Shown: piece by piece, positions 1 to 9,417 of the stretch | Numbering within the stretch: position 1 is the first letter of the stretch | Layout: the number at the start of each line of letters is the position of its first letter | Origin: Halobellus sp. MBLA0158 | GTDB taxonomy: Archaea; Halobacteriota; Halobacteria; Halobacteriales; Haloferacaceae | Reading direction: 5' to 3' | DNA length: 64,000 nt | NCBI RefSeq assembly: GCF_041477585.1 | Contig: NZ_JBGNYA010000001.1 | Coordinates: 2,170,001 to 2,234,000, forward strand | The notes under the pieces: generated by a model | Database searches by the model: none | Told to the model about the DNA's origin: nothing | Seen by the model: only the letters and a program-made list of their open reading frames with translations | Translations under genes and position numbers: made by a program

Positions 1-147
1 GTCGGGCTCCTCACCCTCCGCCGCGCCGAATAGTCGGTCCCTCGCACCGCTCTCGGCTCGGACGCGACCCGGAATCGACGCGACAGGTGCAGCCGCGGCT
101 GGCGGACGTTCCGGGCGGGAGAAAACGGAGCGGAGCGCGCCGAAAAC

Positions 148-414
148 TCAGATGCGGCCGACGTTTTCGACCGAGACGCTCTCGACGCCGTCGACGTCGG
201 CGAAGGCCTCTTCGACGGCCTCGGTGCCGCCGGCGTCGTCGGGGACGATCACCGTCGGGAGGAGCGCGACCAGGCCGAACGCGACGTCGTCACGCTCGAA
301 GCCGTTGATCTTCGCGCCCTCGGGCAGTGACTGTTCGAGCCGCTCTTGGAGCTCGTCGAGGTCGATTTCGGGGCTGTTCGGCATTACCTTGATCTTGGCT
401 GCGACTTTTCCCAT
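148..414 (-). CDS. ef1b: Translation elongation factor 1-beta (aEF-1B)
   Basis: An 88-residue protein of the usual length for archaeal EF-1 beta, the GTP/GDP exchange factor for aEF-1A. It opens with [19 protein letters not shown] and has the compact alternating beta/alpha pattern of the family. A central segment [11 protein letters not shown] and an acidic C-terminus ending VSVENVGRI are typical of haloarchaeal homologues. The ATG lies 3 bases after the stop of an upstream zinc-finger gene on the same strand, so the two are probably co-transcribed. It acts in the cytoplasm in translation elongation. Family identification is from sequence pattern and is confident. Confidence 0.95.
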   Translation of the reverse strand: MGKVAAKIKVMPNSPEIDLDELQERLEQSLPEGAKINGFERDDVAFGLVALLPTVIVPDDAGGTEAVEEAFADVDGVESVSVENVGRI

Positions 415-417
415 CGT

Positions 418-597
418 TCAGGGTCCCATGAACCCGCAGTCGGGGCACTCGTAGAGGTTGCTCTGCTTTCGGCACTTTGCACACCGCGAGATCTCGTGGC
501 CGCACTCCGGGCAGTCGAACGTCGCCGCGCTCATCCCGGAGATGTTGATGCCACAGGACACGCACTGTCGGGCGTGTCGCTGTTCGGACTGGCTCAT
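418..597 (-). CDS. Zinc-finger micro-protein (HVO_2753-like, 59 aa)
   Basis: A 59-residue protein beginning [16 protein letters not shown] and ending [11 protein letters not shown]. Four CxxC-type motifs are visible: CVSCG, CPECG, CAKC and CPDCG. That is enough ligands for two zinc sites. Length, four C(P)xCG motifs and position directly upstream of EF-1 beta match the Haloferax HVO_2753 family of zinc-finger micro-proteins, which has been reported to affect swarming and biofilm formation. The molecular role is unknown. The start is the only ATG in frame before the first motif. The stop is 3 bases before the EF-1 beta start. Confidence 0.9.
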   Translation of the reverse strand: MSQSEQRHARQCVSCGINISGMSAATFDCPECGHEISRCAKCRKQSNLYECPDCGFMGP

Positions 598-642
598 ACG
601 CTATCTGACCCTCCCGCGACTTTTAACGGTTGTCTTTCCCGG

Positions 643-1902
643 TCACCCCAGCAGTATCGGGCCGAACAACACCCCCATCAGGTGGACGCGACGGGCGCCG
701 ACGCGGGGCGGCAAGAGCCCGACCAGCGCGGCGAGGCAGAACACGGCTCCGCCCAGCACCCCGGCGAATCCCACGGCGAGCGCACCCAGGAGAGCGAGCA
801 CGGCGAGCGCGAGGGGCCGACGCGGGAGCCGGCGGACGGCGCCGAGGTACCACTCGCCGACCGTCACGAGCAGGCCGATCCCGGCGCCGGCCGCGAGCAC
901 GAGCACGGCGAGCGCGCCCGCCAGGGACCACGGATCGAGCGTCGTCCCGACGCCGACGCCGCTCCCGAGGGATTCGAGTGCCACGGTCACGCCGCTCCGG
1001 GGTGCGCCCAGAACCAGGAGCGACGCGACCGCGAAGACCGCCGTGGCCGTGTCGGCGCCGCTCGTGGCCACGACGTAGGCCCGATCGGAGCCGCGGCCCG
1101 CCGGGCCGCTGCCGCCCGCACCGCCGAGCGCCAGCACCGCCGCGACGCCCGCGGAGACGCCCGGGAGGTAGCCGACGAGCGCGCCGCCGCCGGCGCCGGA
1201 GCACGCGGCCCGGAGGGTCGCCGCCGGCGACAGCCCGAGTTCGGTACCCTCCTGCGGCGGGATCTCGCCCCGGGCGGCCAGCGCATCGAGCAGCACGGGC
1301 GCGCCGAACAGGCCGCCGAAGAGCGGGGCGAGCATCGACGCCGCGTCGGGCGGGGCCAGCGGCCCCGACGCCGGGAGATCGAGCGTCAGGAGACCGAGCG
1401 CCGTCGCGGTCGCGAGACAGAGCAGGCCCCCGACGCGGGCGCGCCGGGTCGGCTCGGCGAGGATCAAAAGCGCCGCGACGAGCGCAAGCAGGAGCGGGAG
1501 CGCCGAGAGTAACAGTCCCCGCCCAGCGGCGATGGCGAGCGAGAGCGGGATCGCGGCGAGGACGGCGACGACGAGCGCGACGCCGCTGCCGAGCGCCGAC
1601 AGGCGGATGGCTTCCCGTCCGCGACCCGCGACCACGAGCCGATGCCCCGGCAGGGCGCCCGGGGCGGTCGCGGCGTCCGGAACGCCCAGGACGAGCCCGG
1701 GGACGATAGAGAGGAACGTGTGGACGACGCCGGCCGAGAGCACCGCGGCGGCGACGGCGGCTGGCGGGCCGTCGATCCCCGGCGCGAGGCCGGCGAGGAG
1801 GAACGCGACGCTGTTGACGTGGAGCCCGGGGACGAGTCCCGTGATCGTCCCGAGGGCCACGCCGAGCAGGGCGTACGCGAGCGGCGTCGTCGGCGATACC
1901 AT
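643..1902 (-). CDS. TctA/DUF112-family membrane permease
   Basis: A 419-residue polytopic membrane protein. The start is placed at the ATG giving MVSPTTPLAYALLGVALG, because the upstream in-frame stretch is basic and non-membrane-like. The first helix is followed by GTITGLVPGLHVN, matching the conserved TctA loop (G-x-x-x-G-x-x-PG-x-H), and about ten further hydrophobic segments follow. TctA is the large permease subunit of tripartite tricarboxylate transporters. No TctB or TctC partner is next to it, so it may act alone or on another substrate. It is divergent from radB across about 115 bp. The substrate cannot be inferred. Confidence 0.75.
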   Translation of the reverse strand: MVSPTTPLAYALLGVALGTITGLVPGLHVNSVAFLLAGLAPGIDGPPAAVAAAVLSAGVVHTFLSIVPGLVLGVPDAATAPGALPGHRLVVAGRGREAIRLSALGSGVALVVAVLAAIPLSLAIAAGRGLLLSALPLLLALVAALLILAEPTRRARVGGLLCLATATALGLLTLDLPASGPLAPPDAASMLAPLFGGLFGAPVLLDALAARGEIPPQEGTELGLSPAATLRAACSGAGGGALVGYLPGVSAGVAAVLALGGAGGSGPAGRGSDRAYVVATSGADTATAVFAVASLLVLGAPRSGVTVALESLGSGVGVGTTLDPWSLAGALAVLVLAAGAGIGLLVTVGEWYLGAVRRLPRRPLALAVLALLGALAVGFAGVLGGAVFCLAALVGLLPPRVGARRVHLMGVLFGPILLG

Positions 1903-2018
1903 CGGCGGGAGTGGGCCCGTCCCGGTATTTGAACCCTCGCGGCGAGACGGCGCACTCCACCATTCTATCCCTTCCCCGGATCGGGGGGTTTTTCGCCGGA
2001 GCCGCCCGAGAAGGGGCC

Positions 2019-2714
2019 GTGTCCGACGCACTCACCACGGGGTGTCGCGCGCTCGACGGGCTCTTGGGGGGCGGTTTCGAGCGCGGCACCGTCACGCAGC
2101 TCTACGGCCCGCCCGCGGCCGGCAAGACGAACGTCGCGCTCTCGGCGGCGGTCCGGGTCGCGGGCGCGGGCGATCGCGCGGTATACATCGACACGGAGGG
2201 GCTCTCGATCGATCGCTTCCGCCAGCTCGCCGACGCCGTCGCGGGCGACGACGCGACGGTCGAGGAGATCACCTCGCGGCTCATCGTCTCCGAGGCCCAC
2301 GACTTCGAAGAGCAGGAGCAGGCCGTCCGCGACGCCGAGGAGTTCGCCGAGCGCGCCGAACTGATCGTCCTCGACAGCGCGACGGGCTTCTACCGGCTGG
2401 AGCGAACCGCCGACGGCGAGGCCGGCGAGTCGCTCCGCCGGGTCGCACGGCAGGTCACCCACCTGCTCTCGCTGGCGCGGAAGCACGACCTCGCGGTCGT
2501 CGTCACGAACCAGGTCTTCACCGACCCCGACACCGACCGCGCGCGGCCGCTCGGCGGCCACACGCTCGAACACTGGACGGGCGCGGTCGTACGCTTGGAG
2601 CGGTTCCGCGGTGGAAACCGCCGCGCGACGCTCGAGAAACACCGAGCGAAGCCCGCCGGCGAGTCGGTGACCTTCGAGATCACGGACGAGGGGCTGGCAG
2701 CGACCGAGGTCTGA
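2019..2714 (+). CDS. radB: DNA repair and recombination protein RadB
   Basis: A 231-residue RecA-superfamily ATPase. The GTG start gives VSDALTTGCRALDGLLGGG, the expected RadB N-terminus. A longer in-frame upstream reading adds sequence unlike the family. Walker A is GPPAAGKTN and Walker B is LIVLDSATG. The QVFTDPD and PLGGHTLEHW stretches match L2-region conservation. Like other RadB proteins it lacks the N-terminal DNA-binding extension of RadA. RadB is a RadA paralogue that assists homologous recombination. A T-rich box lies about 26-34 bases upstream of the GTG, consistent with a leaderless message. Confidence 0.93.
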   Translation: MSDALTTGCRALDGLLGGGFERGTVTQLYGPPAAGKTNVALSAAVRVAGAGDRAVYIDTEGLSIDRFRQLADAVAGDDATVEEITSRLIVSEAHDFEEQEQAVRDAEEFAERAELIVLDSATGFYRLERTADGEAGESLRRVARQVTHLLSLARKHDLAVVVTNQVFTDPDTDRARPLGGHTLEHWTGAVVRLERFRGGNRRATLEKHRAKPAGESVTFEITDEGLAATEV

Positions 2715-2777
2715 CGGGGTCGAAAGCGAAGACGGAACCGGGAGACGAGAAGGAGCGAAAGCGAAGCGCCGACCCGA

Positions 2778-3923
2778 TTACAGTTCGCCGAGCTTCCGGA
2801 TGAGCTGGCCGCGGTACTTCTCGTCGGCGTTGAGGCCCTTCAGTTCGAGGACGTTGCGTTCGAGCTTGTCGAGCGCGACGTGGAAGGCGTGTTCGGCGCC
2901 GTAGCCCTCGCCGCTGCCCGCGACCTGGCCGTGGCTGGTCCGCAGGCGGATCTGACACTGGATCAGCGGCGTGCCGCGGAGCTTCTCCTTGTGCTCGTGG
3001 AAGCGCACGTGCGCGTGAAGCACCTGCATCTGCTGGTACTTGTCGACGACCGTCGTGATCTCCTCGACGATCTCCTCGCGGGAGAGCGTCTCCAGCAGCC
3101 GGACGTTGGTGATCTGAACGTCCATGCTCTCCTCTTCGGTGAAGGTCAGCGCGCGCAGGATGTCCGTCTTGGTGACGATCCCCTTGACCTCCTCGCCGCT
3201 CTCGGTCGGGGTCACGACGAGCCCGGAGAGGTCGTTCTCGAACATCCGCTCGACCGCGATGTCGACGGTCTCGGCGGGGCGCGCGGTGACCACCGGCGAG
3301 GACATCAGGTCGTAGACGGGGAGATCGAGCATCCGGTCGAGGTCGCCGCGCCGGTCGCCCCGGCCCTGGCGGTTGTCGTCGCGGACGACGAACTCGACGA
3401 GGTCGTGGGTGGTTATTATCCCGGTGAGCTTGCCGGAGTCCTCGTTGATGACGGGGAGCCGCGAGATACCGTGCTCGCGGAGTCGGTTGATCGCCTGGCC
3501 GACGTGGGACTTCTCGCCGACAGTGACGACGTCCTCGGAGTAGATGTCCTCGACGGAGATCGCATCGAGACTGTCGATGACGGCGTCGAGGATCGCGTCG
3601 CTGGTGACGACGCCGTAGAGCTTCGAGCCCTCGTAGACGGGCGCGATCTTCACGTCGCCCTCGACGAGCATCCGCGCGGTCTCGCGGACGTCCTCGTGGC
3701 GGTCGACGCGCGGTGCGGACTTCATCACGACGGAGGCCTTCGTGTCGTCTTCCATCCGGGAGCGCACGAGCTGCTTTTCGCCGATCACGCCGGCGTACTC
3801 GCCGTCTTCGGTGACGACGATCCCCCGCGGGTTCTCGCGCTCGAAGATCGCGCGGATCTTCCCCAGGCGCTTGTCGGCGTCGACTTCAACGAAATCAGGA
3901 GTGGCAATATCAGTAATATCCAT
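2778..3923 (-). CDS. Four-CBS-domain protein with HPF/RaiA-like C-terminal domain
   Basis: A 381-residue protein starting MDITDIATPDFVEVD. Four CBS units can be read at about residues 1-60, 62-120, 125-185 and 203-268. Each carries the hydrophobic 'GVVTSDAI' or 'GIVTKTDIL' signature, and such units usually bind adenine nucleotides. From about residue 275 the pattern changes. A helix, a stretch VLHAHVRFHEHKEK and a final helix AEHAFHVALDKLERNVLEL resemble the beta-alpha fold and last helix of hibernation-promoting factor (HPF/RaiA). Archaeal CBS proteins have been described as ribosome dimerisation factors, so a nucleotide-sensing role in ribosome hibernation is a reasonable inference. It was not tested here. 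Confidence 0.85.
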   Translation of the reverse strand: MDITDIATPDFVEVDADKRLGKIRAIFERENPRGIVVTEDGEYAGVIGEKQLVRSRMEDDTKASVVMKSAPRVDRHEDVRETARMLVEGDVKIAPVYEGSKLYGVVTSDAILDAVIDSLDAISVEDIYSEDVVTVGEKSHVGQAINRLREHGISRLPVINEDSGKLTGIITTHDLVEFVVRDDNRQGRGDRRGDLDRMLDLPVYDLMSSPVVTARPAETVDIAVERMFENDLSGLVVTPTESGEEVKGIVTKTDILRALTFTEEESMDVQITNVRLLETLSREEIVEEITTVVDKYQQMQVLHAHVRFHEHKEKLRGTPLIQCQIRLRTSHGQVAGSGEGYGAEHAFHVALDKLERNVLELKGLNADEKYRGQLIRKLGEL

Positions 3924-4040
3924 AATGGAGTAGCCTCCGCCTGATCGTAGGCCGCCTGCCGCCTTGAAACTTCGTCCCGTTCTCACCGCGCTGGCAGCGG
4001 CGAACGCGCCGGGAGTGTTATTTTCCCGACAAAATAGGCG

Positions 4041-4781
4041 TCAGTCGTCGGCTCTGGCGCTCTCGAACTGCTCGGCCGGGAGGCGGAGTTCGGCCAGTCC
4101 GGGCAGGTGTTCGATGTTGAACACGACCTTCAGATCGTCGGTGACGGGCTCGCCGATGCAGGACAGGCGGACGCCGCGCTCTTTCATCTCGTCTGTGAGG
4201 ACCGTGCTCACGGGCATCTCCACCTCGCCCTCGACGACGGCGACGGCGCAGTTCGCGCACGCGCCGCCGCGGCAGGCGTAGGGCCACGCGAAGCCGTAGC
4301 GCTCGGCGGCTTCGAGCAGCGTCTCCCGCTCTTCGACGACGAGGATCCCGTGGCTGTCGACCGGGAGGTCCGCGGCCTCGGCCTTCTCGAAGAGGTCCTC
4401 GTCGGTCAGTTCCCAGCCCCGCGCCTGGGCGACCTCGTAGTCGAGGTACTCGACGGTCGGGCCGAGCGTCTCCTCGTCTTCCGCGCCCTCGTCTTCGTCC
4501 GATTCGTTCGCCGCATCCGCCCGCCCGTTGCCTCGGCCGCGTCCGCCCTCCCGGCCGTCCCCCGAGCGACCCCCTACCCCGTCTCCGGTCGCGTCGCTCT
4601 CGAAGGTCGAGGGATCGCGTCCGGCCGAGATGTGCTCGTAAGCCCGTCGGACGCGCTTGAACTCCGCCAGCGACCCGCCGTGGTCCGGGTGGGCCTCCTT
4701 CACCCGCTCCCGGTACGCCCGGACGACGTCGTCCTCGTCGGCGTCGGCGTCGATCCCGAGTACGTCGTACGGCGACTCCAC
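4041..4781 (-). CDS. J-domain / 2Fe-2S ferredoxin fusion protein
   Basis: A 246-residue protein with two domains. Residues 1-60 are a DnaJ-type J domain (MESPYDVLGIDADADEDDV) with the HPD motif in EAHPDHGG. Residues 60-105 are a low-complexity Gly/Asp/Glu linker. Residues 108-240 are a plant-type haloarchaeal 2Fe-2S ferredoxin with the cluster ligands CRGGACANC followed by a distal Cys in VRLSCIG. The family is known in haloarchaea as a DnaJ N-terminal/ferredoxin fusion. The J domain could recruit Hsp70 (DnaK) to a redox partner or help cluster assembly, which is inference. It is a single gene with 39 bp to the downstream subtilase gene's stop. Confidence 0.92.
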   Translation of the reverse strand: MESPYDVLGIDADADEDDVVRAYRERVKEAHPDHGGSLAEFKRVRRAYEHISAGRDPSTFESDATGDGVGGRSGDGREGGRGRGNGRADAANESDEDEGAEDEETLGPTVEYLDYEVAQARGWELTDEDLFEKAEAADLPVDSHGILVVEERETLLEAAERYGFAWPYACRGGACANCAVAVVEGEVEMPVSTVLTDEMKERGVRLSCIGEPVTDDLKVVFNIEHLPGLAELRLPAEQFESARADD

Positions 4782-4820
4782 GGGGGCCTTTGGGAGATGG
4801 CGTGGTTAAGTCCTCCCCTC

Positions 4821-7800
4821 TCACCGTCGTCGCGTGGCCGTCGCCGCCGCCAGGAGGATCGCCGCGACGGCCACGACGATGCCGAACCCCGGCGTCGACC
4901 CGCCGCTCGTTCCAGGCGTCGAGCCGGTCGCTTCCGTCGGCGACGACGGCGTGGCGGTGCCCTCGATCGAATCACCGTCGCTCCCGTCCGCCGCGGCAGA
5001 GTCAGCGGCGGTCGTTCCCGGAGTCGACCCGCCGACGCCCCCGCCCGCCGACGCGTCGTCGACGCCGATCGCGAAGACCGAAAAGCCGGGCGTCGTGGCC
5101 TCGTAGACGCCGTCGCCGAGCGGCGCCGTGTCCAGGCGCTGCCACGCCCCATCGTGGTAACGGTAGAGCCGAACGCGCTCGGGCGTCGTGCCCGGGGGCA
5201 GCGACGACTCGGAGACGGCGAACTGGAGGGATGCCCCCGCGATGCGGTCATCGGGGAGATCGACCGCGTCCGCCCGGAAGTACCCGACCGCCGTCCCGTC
5301 GTCGAGGGAGGGCGCGTCCGCGGTCGTCGGCGTCGGCGGCGTCACCGAGACGCTGAAGTTCGCCGCGTCGCCGGAGGGCCGTAGCCGGAGGCCCGTGACG
5401 CCCGCGACCGCCGACGTCGCCGCGTCGCCGAACTCCGCCGACACCGTCTGGCCGGCAGCCGCGCGCTCGACGGTGACCGAGACGCCGCCGGCGGTCCGGT
5501 CGACGCGAACCCGCGGGTCGGGCGTCGGTGTCGGGGTTGGCGTCGGCGTCGGTGTCGCCGTCTGCGGTGGGGGAAGCGGCGCTCCGCCCCCGCCACCGCC
5601 CCCTCCGCCGCCTCCGCCTCCACCGCCGTTCCCTCCTCCGTCGCTGCCGCTGTCGAACTGGAGCGCGTTGGTCGATTTCGACCCCGTGTTCCCGGCGACG
5701 TCCGTCGCCGATACGGAGACCGAGTACGAGCCGTCGGCGCCGATCCCGCCGCCGTCGACCGTGAACGTTCCGGTGTAGGTGTCGTCGTCGTCCGAATCAG
5801 AGAGCGACACCGTCCCCGCGCCGAACGACGCGGCGTCCGCTGAGACCGAATCGACCCCGCTCGTCGCGTCGGTGACCGTCGCGGAGACCTGGACGCGGTC
5901 GCCGTCTTCGACGGTTCCGTCGCCGTCAGTCGCGTCGGTGATGGACGGCGACGCGATCGTGGGCGGCGTCGAGTCGGGCGCGAGTTCGACGTCGCCCTCG
6001 GAGTAGTGGATCGGGATCTCCAGGCGGATCCCCTCGCTCGTGACAGTGCTCTCGGCGGATGCGGGCGCGGAGCCGAGCGCGGAGACGTTGATGCTCGCGG
6101 GGTCGGAGACGCCCCAGTCGTCGAGGACGGCCGTGGGGACGAACGCGTCGAAGAAGCCCCGGTTCTGCCCGCCGCTGGCGTTGAGGTGGGGCGCCGCGAC
6201 GTACAGCGAGAGCGCGTCCGTGGTCGTGCTGTACGCCGGCGTGCCGAACGCCTGGGCGTCGGTCAGGAGCATCGTTCCGTTGAACCGATCCCGTCGCGCC
6301 CGGTCGAACACCGACAGGTCCGAGACCGCCAGGTCGATCGTCGCGGGCGAGCCGAAGTCGGCCGTGTCGGTCTCGGACCACGGCTTCGTCGTCCCGTCGA
6401 GTTGGGTCTCGTTGTACTGGACGTCCGCCGGATCGGCCGTGACGTTGATCGTCGTCGTGTCCGCGTCGACGGCGGTGACGTTCCAGGTGGCGTTCCGCCC
6501 GGCGCCGAGGAGGAGCCGCGGCGTCCAGTTCTTCACCGTGACGTTCACCGCGAGCGTGGTATCCGGTTCGACGCCGAGGTCCGAGAGGTCGGTCCGGTTG
6601 GCGAGATCGGAGTCGGCGGCGTCGCGAAGCTGGACCTGGAGCAGTCCGCCGCTCCCCTGGGTGAGATAGACGTTCGCGGTGACGTTCGACATGTCGGGCG
6701 CCGGGCCGTCAAGGTGCGTCACGACGACGTCCCGTGTCACCAGTTTCACCGTCGCGTTCGCGTCGCCCGAGCCGTCGTTGCCGGCCGCGTCCGCCGCGGT
6801 GACGAGCGCGAGCCGGTAGCGCCCGGCGTCCGGGAGCACCGTCTGATTGACGTACGTGCCTCCGCCGGGCGTGTCGAAGTCGGCGAGGGAGAGCGTCCGG
6901 ACGCGCGCGTTGCTGTCGAGGTCGGTGATCGTGAGATTGACCGTCGAGAGAGTCTCGTTGCTGTCGAAGCTCGTGTAGAGCGTGCGCGTGTCTGTGACCT
7001 GGACGCCGAAGTCGGTGACGTTCGGCGCGGCGCGGTCGCTGACGTTGAGCTGGAGCGCGTTCGTCGCCGTGCTGTTTTCGTTGCCCGCGACGTCGACCGC
7101 CGTGAGGGAGACGGCGTAGCTGCCGTTGGGCGCGGCCTGGTCGGCGTCGACGGCGATCGTCGCGTTGTAGACGTCGTCGCCGTCGGGGTCGGTGAGCGCC
7201 ACCGTGCCCGCCCCGAACGCCGATGCGTCGGCGGTGACGGCGTCGACGCCGCTGTCGGCGTCGGTCGCCGTGACGTTGAGTTCGATCTCGTCGAGGGCCG
7301 TCACGTTGCCGTCGCGGTCGCCGAGGTCGAGGGCGTTCGCGTCGGTGATCGACGGCTTCTCGCGGTCGACCGCGAGCGTCAGCGTGTTCGTCTGGGTCGT
7401 GTTCTTCGTTCCGCCCCGGTCGTACGCTTCGATCGGAATCGCGTAGGAGCCGTTCGGTGCGGCCGTCGACCCGTTCACCGAAACGGTCGCGTTGTAGACG
7501 CTGTCGCCGTCGGGATCGGTGAGACTCACCACGCCAGCGCCGAAGTCCGAGGCGTTCGCGGTCGCGTTCTTGACGCCGATTCCGGCGTCGGTCGCGGTGA
7601 CGTTGATGCGGATGTGATCGTCGGTATCCACCGTCCCGTCGCCGTCCGTCTCGTCCACGGCCGTCGCGTCGGTCAGCACCGGCGGGACCGGCTCCGGATC
7701 GGTCGACGAGACGGTGACGCCCGCGTCGACGAGGCCGTAGCCGACGTCGTTGTTCGGCAGTGTCCAGTGATTCGTATCGTTCCCCGTCGATTCCAGAAGC

Positions 7801-9416
7801 GAGATCGCGTCCGCTGGCGTCAGCGACTCGTTCTTGTCCAATGCGAGCGCGACGACCCCGCCCGCGTGCGGCGCGGATGCGGAGGTGCCGTAGAACGGGT
7901 CGTCGACGCTCGTCGAGACGCCGTCGGGCGCCACCACGTCGGGCTTGATCCGGCCGTCGATAGTCGGGCCACGCGAGGAGAACGATTCGACCGAATTGTC
8001 CCCGTAGTACGTAGCACCGACCGTCAGGACAGCATCAGTCGTGGGATTGGTGACGCTCTGTACTGTCGTGTGCGGCGACAGCGAACCGCTGCTACTGAAG
8101 ACGGTGAGATTGAGCGCTTCCGACCCGCTCTCGCGTTTGACGGCGACGTAGTCCGTCGAATCGTAGGTCCCGACAGCCTCCCTCGGCTCCCAGGTCCCGT
8201 CCTGGACATCGTCGGAGATGTAGGTCGGATTGTTCGGAAAGTCGCTCTTGGTGTCGAAGAGGTAGAGGTCGAGGTTCTGGTCGCTCTGCGGCCAGTCGTC
8301 CCACTGGAGGTATACGTTTCCGTTCCCGCTCACAGTCATCAGTTCCTGGCTGTCGGCGAAGTTCAGCCAGTCGTTGTTATCGCCGTCCTTCCAGGTGCCG
8401 TTCCAGTGTTCCCCGTCGGCGGTGTTGCCGGCCGAGACGCTCCACAGCGTCCCGTTCGCGGCCGACTGTCTGAACTGATCGTTGAAGTAGCCGCTCCCGT
8501 TCATCGGCCCGACGTTGTACCACGACAGCGACATCACGGCCACGTCCGCGGAGGTGTTCTCCCGGATGTACTCCATCGCGTCGTAGAGGCCGACCTCGGT
8601 ACCGATGTCGATCAGAACGAGCGAGGCGTTCGGCGCGGTGTCGACGACCAACTCAGAAACCGCCGTCCCGTGGCCGTCGGATGTGTTCGAGAAGCTCCCC
8701 GAGGGGGCGTACACGTCGACGACGTTGTCGCTGATCTCCGGGTTCGTCGCGTCGAAGGCGACGTCCACCACCGCCACGGTGACGTTGTCGCCGTACTGGC
8801 CCGCGCCGTACGCCGGCGAGACGTTCATATTCGACAATCCCTCGCTCTCGACGCTCCCGCGATCGATCGCCTGGGCGACGGGGCGGTTCGGTCGGCGGAT
8901 CCGCTCGACGGCCGGGGTGTCGGCGAGCGTTGTCAGCGCCGTCCGCGGGAGACTGGCCTGGACGAACCGGCCGTGTCGGACCGCGACCGCCCCCGCGTTG
9001 CCGCGAACGCGACGCGCGACGGCGTCCGCCGATCCGGGCGCCGCCTCGACGACGACGTCGACCATCTCGACGCCCGCCGTGGTCAGGCTGTCCGGCGTCG
9101 CGCGGCCGTCGCCCCCGCCCCGGCCGTCACCGCCGTCGAGCAGTCCGGCCGCGATCTTGGCCTCGGGCGGCGGGCCCGCCGCGTCGGTCGTATTCGAGCC
9201 GTTTTGTGCGGATGTCGGGGTTGACGTGGACGGAGGAGTCGCGGTCCTCTCCGCTCGGGTCGGCGGCTCGGCGGCCGACGACGAGACGGAGTGCCGGTCC
9301 GCGGCGCCGACCGCAGACGAGGCATCGTCCGGCCCGCCGAGTCCGCTCGCGAACGCCGGGGCGGCGCCGGCCGTGAGGAGCGCGGCGACGGTCACGAGGA
9401 CGATCGCGGTCCGCAT
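4821..9416 (-). CDS. Secreted subtilisin-like serine protease with PGF-CTERM sorting signal
   Basis: A 1531-residue exoprotein with a signal peptide at residues 1-24 (hydrophobic, ending AFA). A prodomain-like segment spans about 115-185. The S8 peptidase domain spans about 205-560, with catalytic Asp218 (VAVVDVAFD), His249 (DGHGTAVS), oxyanion Asn331 (VSAGN) and Ser512 (YGTSASAPHAGG). Several Ig-like repeats follow, each with 'ITDA-DGDGTV' starts and 'NGSYAVSLTAVDVAGN' ends. Then come a long Gly tract, a Thr-Pro repeat and a PGF-pre-PGF-type domain (ERVRLYRYHDGAW). It ends with the tripartite PGF-CTERM signal TPGFGIVVAVAAILLAA plus RRR, the substrate for archaeosortase. It is predicted to be surface-anchored by lipid. 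It follows a lipoprotein gene after 1 base. Confidence 0.93.
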   Translation of the reverse strand: MRTAIVLVTVAALLTAGAAPAFASGLGGPDDASSAVGAADRHSVSSSAAEPPTRAERTATPPSTSTPTSAQNGSNTTDAAGPPPEAKIAAGLLDGGDGRGGGDGRATPDSLTTAGVEMVDVVVEAAPGSADAVARRVRGNAGAVAVRHGRFVQASLPRTALTTLADTPAVERIRRPNRPVAQAIDRGSVESEGLSNMNVSPAYGAGQYGDNVTVAVVDVAFDATNPEISDNVVDVYAPSGSFSNTSDGHGTAVSELVVDTAPNASLVLIDIGTEVGLYDAMEYIRENTSADVAVMSLSWYNVGPMNGSGYFNDQFRQSAANGTLWSVSAGNTADGEHWNGTWKDGDNNDWLNFADSQELMTVSGNGNVYLQWDDWPQSDQNLDLYLFDTKSDFPNNPTYISDDVQDGTWEPREAVGTYDSTDYVAVKRESGSEALNLTVFSSSGSLSPHTTVQSVTNPTTDAVLTVGATYYGDNSVESFSSRGPTIDGRIKPDVVAPDGVSTSVDDPFYGTSASAPHAGGVVALALDKNESLTPADAISLLESTGNDTNHWTLPNNDVGYGLVDAGVTVSSTDPEPVPPVLTDATAVDETDGDGTVDTDDHIRINVTATDAGIGVKNATANASDFGAGVVSLTDPDGDSVYNATVSVNGSTAAPNGSYAIPIEAYDRGGTKNTTQTNTLTLAVDREKPSITDANALDLGDRDGNVTALDEIELNVTATDADSGVDAVTADASAFGAGTVALTDPDGDDVYNATIAVDADQAAPNGSYAVSLTAVDVAGNENSTATNALQLNVSDRAAPNVTDFGVQVTDTRTLYTSFDSNETLSTVNLTITDLDSNARVRTLSLADFDTPGGGTYVNQTVLPDAGRYRLALVTAADAAGNDGSGDANATVKLVTRDVVVTHLDGPAPDMSNVTANVYLTQGSGGLLQVQLRDAADSDLANRTDLSDLGVEPDTTLAVNVTVKNWTPRLLLGAGRNATWNVTAVDADTTTINVTADPADVQYNETQLDGTTKPWSETDTADFGSPATIDLAVSDLSVFDRARRDRFNGTMLLTDAQAFGTPAYSTTTDALSLYVAAPHLNASGGQNRGFFDAFVPTAVLDDWGVSDPASINVSALGSAPASAESTVTSEGIRLEIPIHYSEGDVELAPDSTPPTIASPSITDATDGDGTVEDGDRVQVSATVTDATSGVDSVSADAASFGAGTVSLSDSDDDDTYTGTFTVDGGGIGADGSYSVSVSATDVAGNTGSKSTNALQFDSGSDGGGNGGGGGGGGGGGGGGGAPLPPPQTATPTPTPTPTPTPDPRVRVDRTAGGVSVTVERAAAGQTVSAEFGDAATSAVAGVTGLRLRPSGDAANFSVSVTPPTPTTADAPSLDDGTAVGYFRADAVDLPDDRIAGASLQFAVSESSLPPGTTPERVRLYRYHDGAWQRLDTAPLGDGVYEATTPGFSVFAIGVDDASAGGGVGGSTPGTTAADSAAADGSDGDSIEGTATPSSPTEATGSTPGTSGGSTPGFGIVVAVAAILLAAATATRRR

Positions 9417-9417
9417 C

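Noticed and set aside
6006-9224. Long plus-strand open frame opposite the subtilase gene
   Set aside because: It is the GC-rich antisense of a gene with clear protease motifs. Its translation is Arg/Val/Asp-rich low complexity with no domain.
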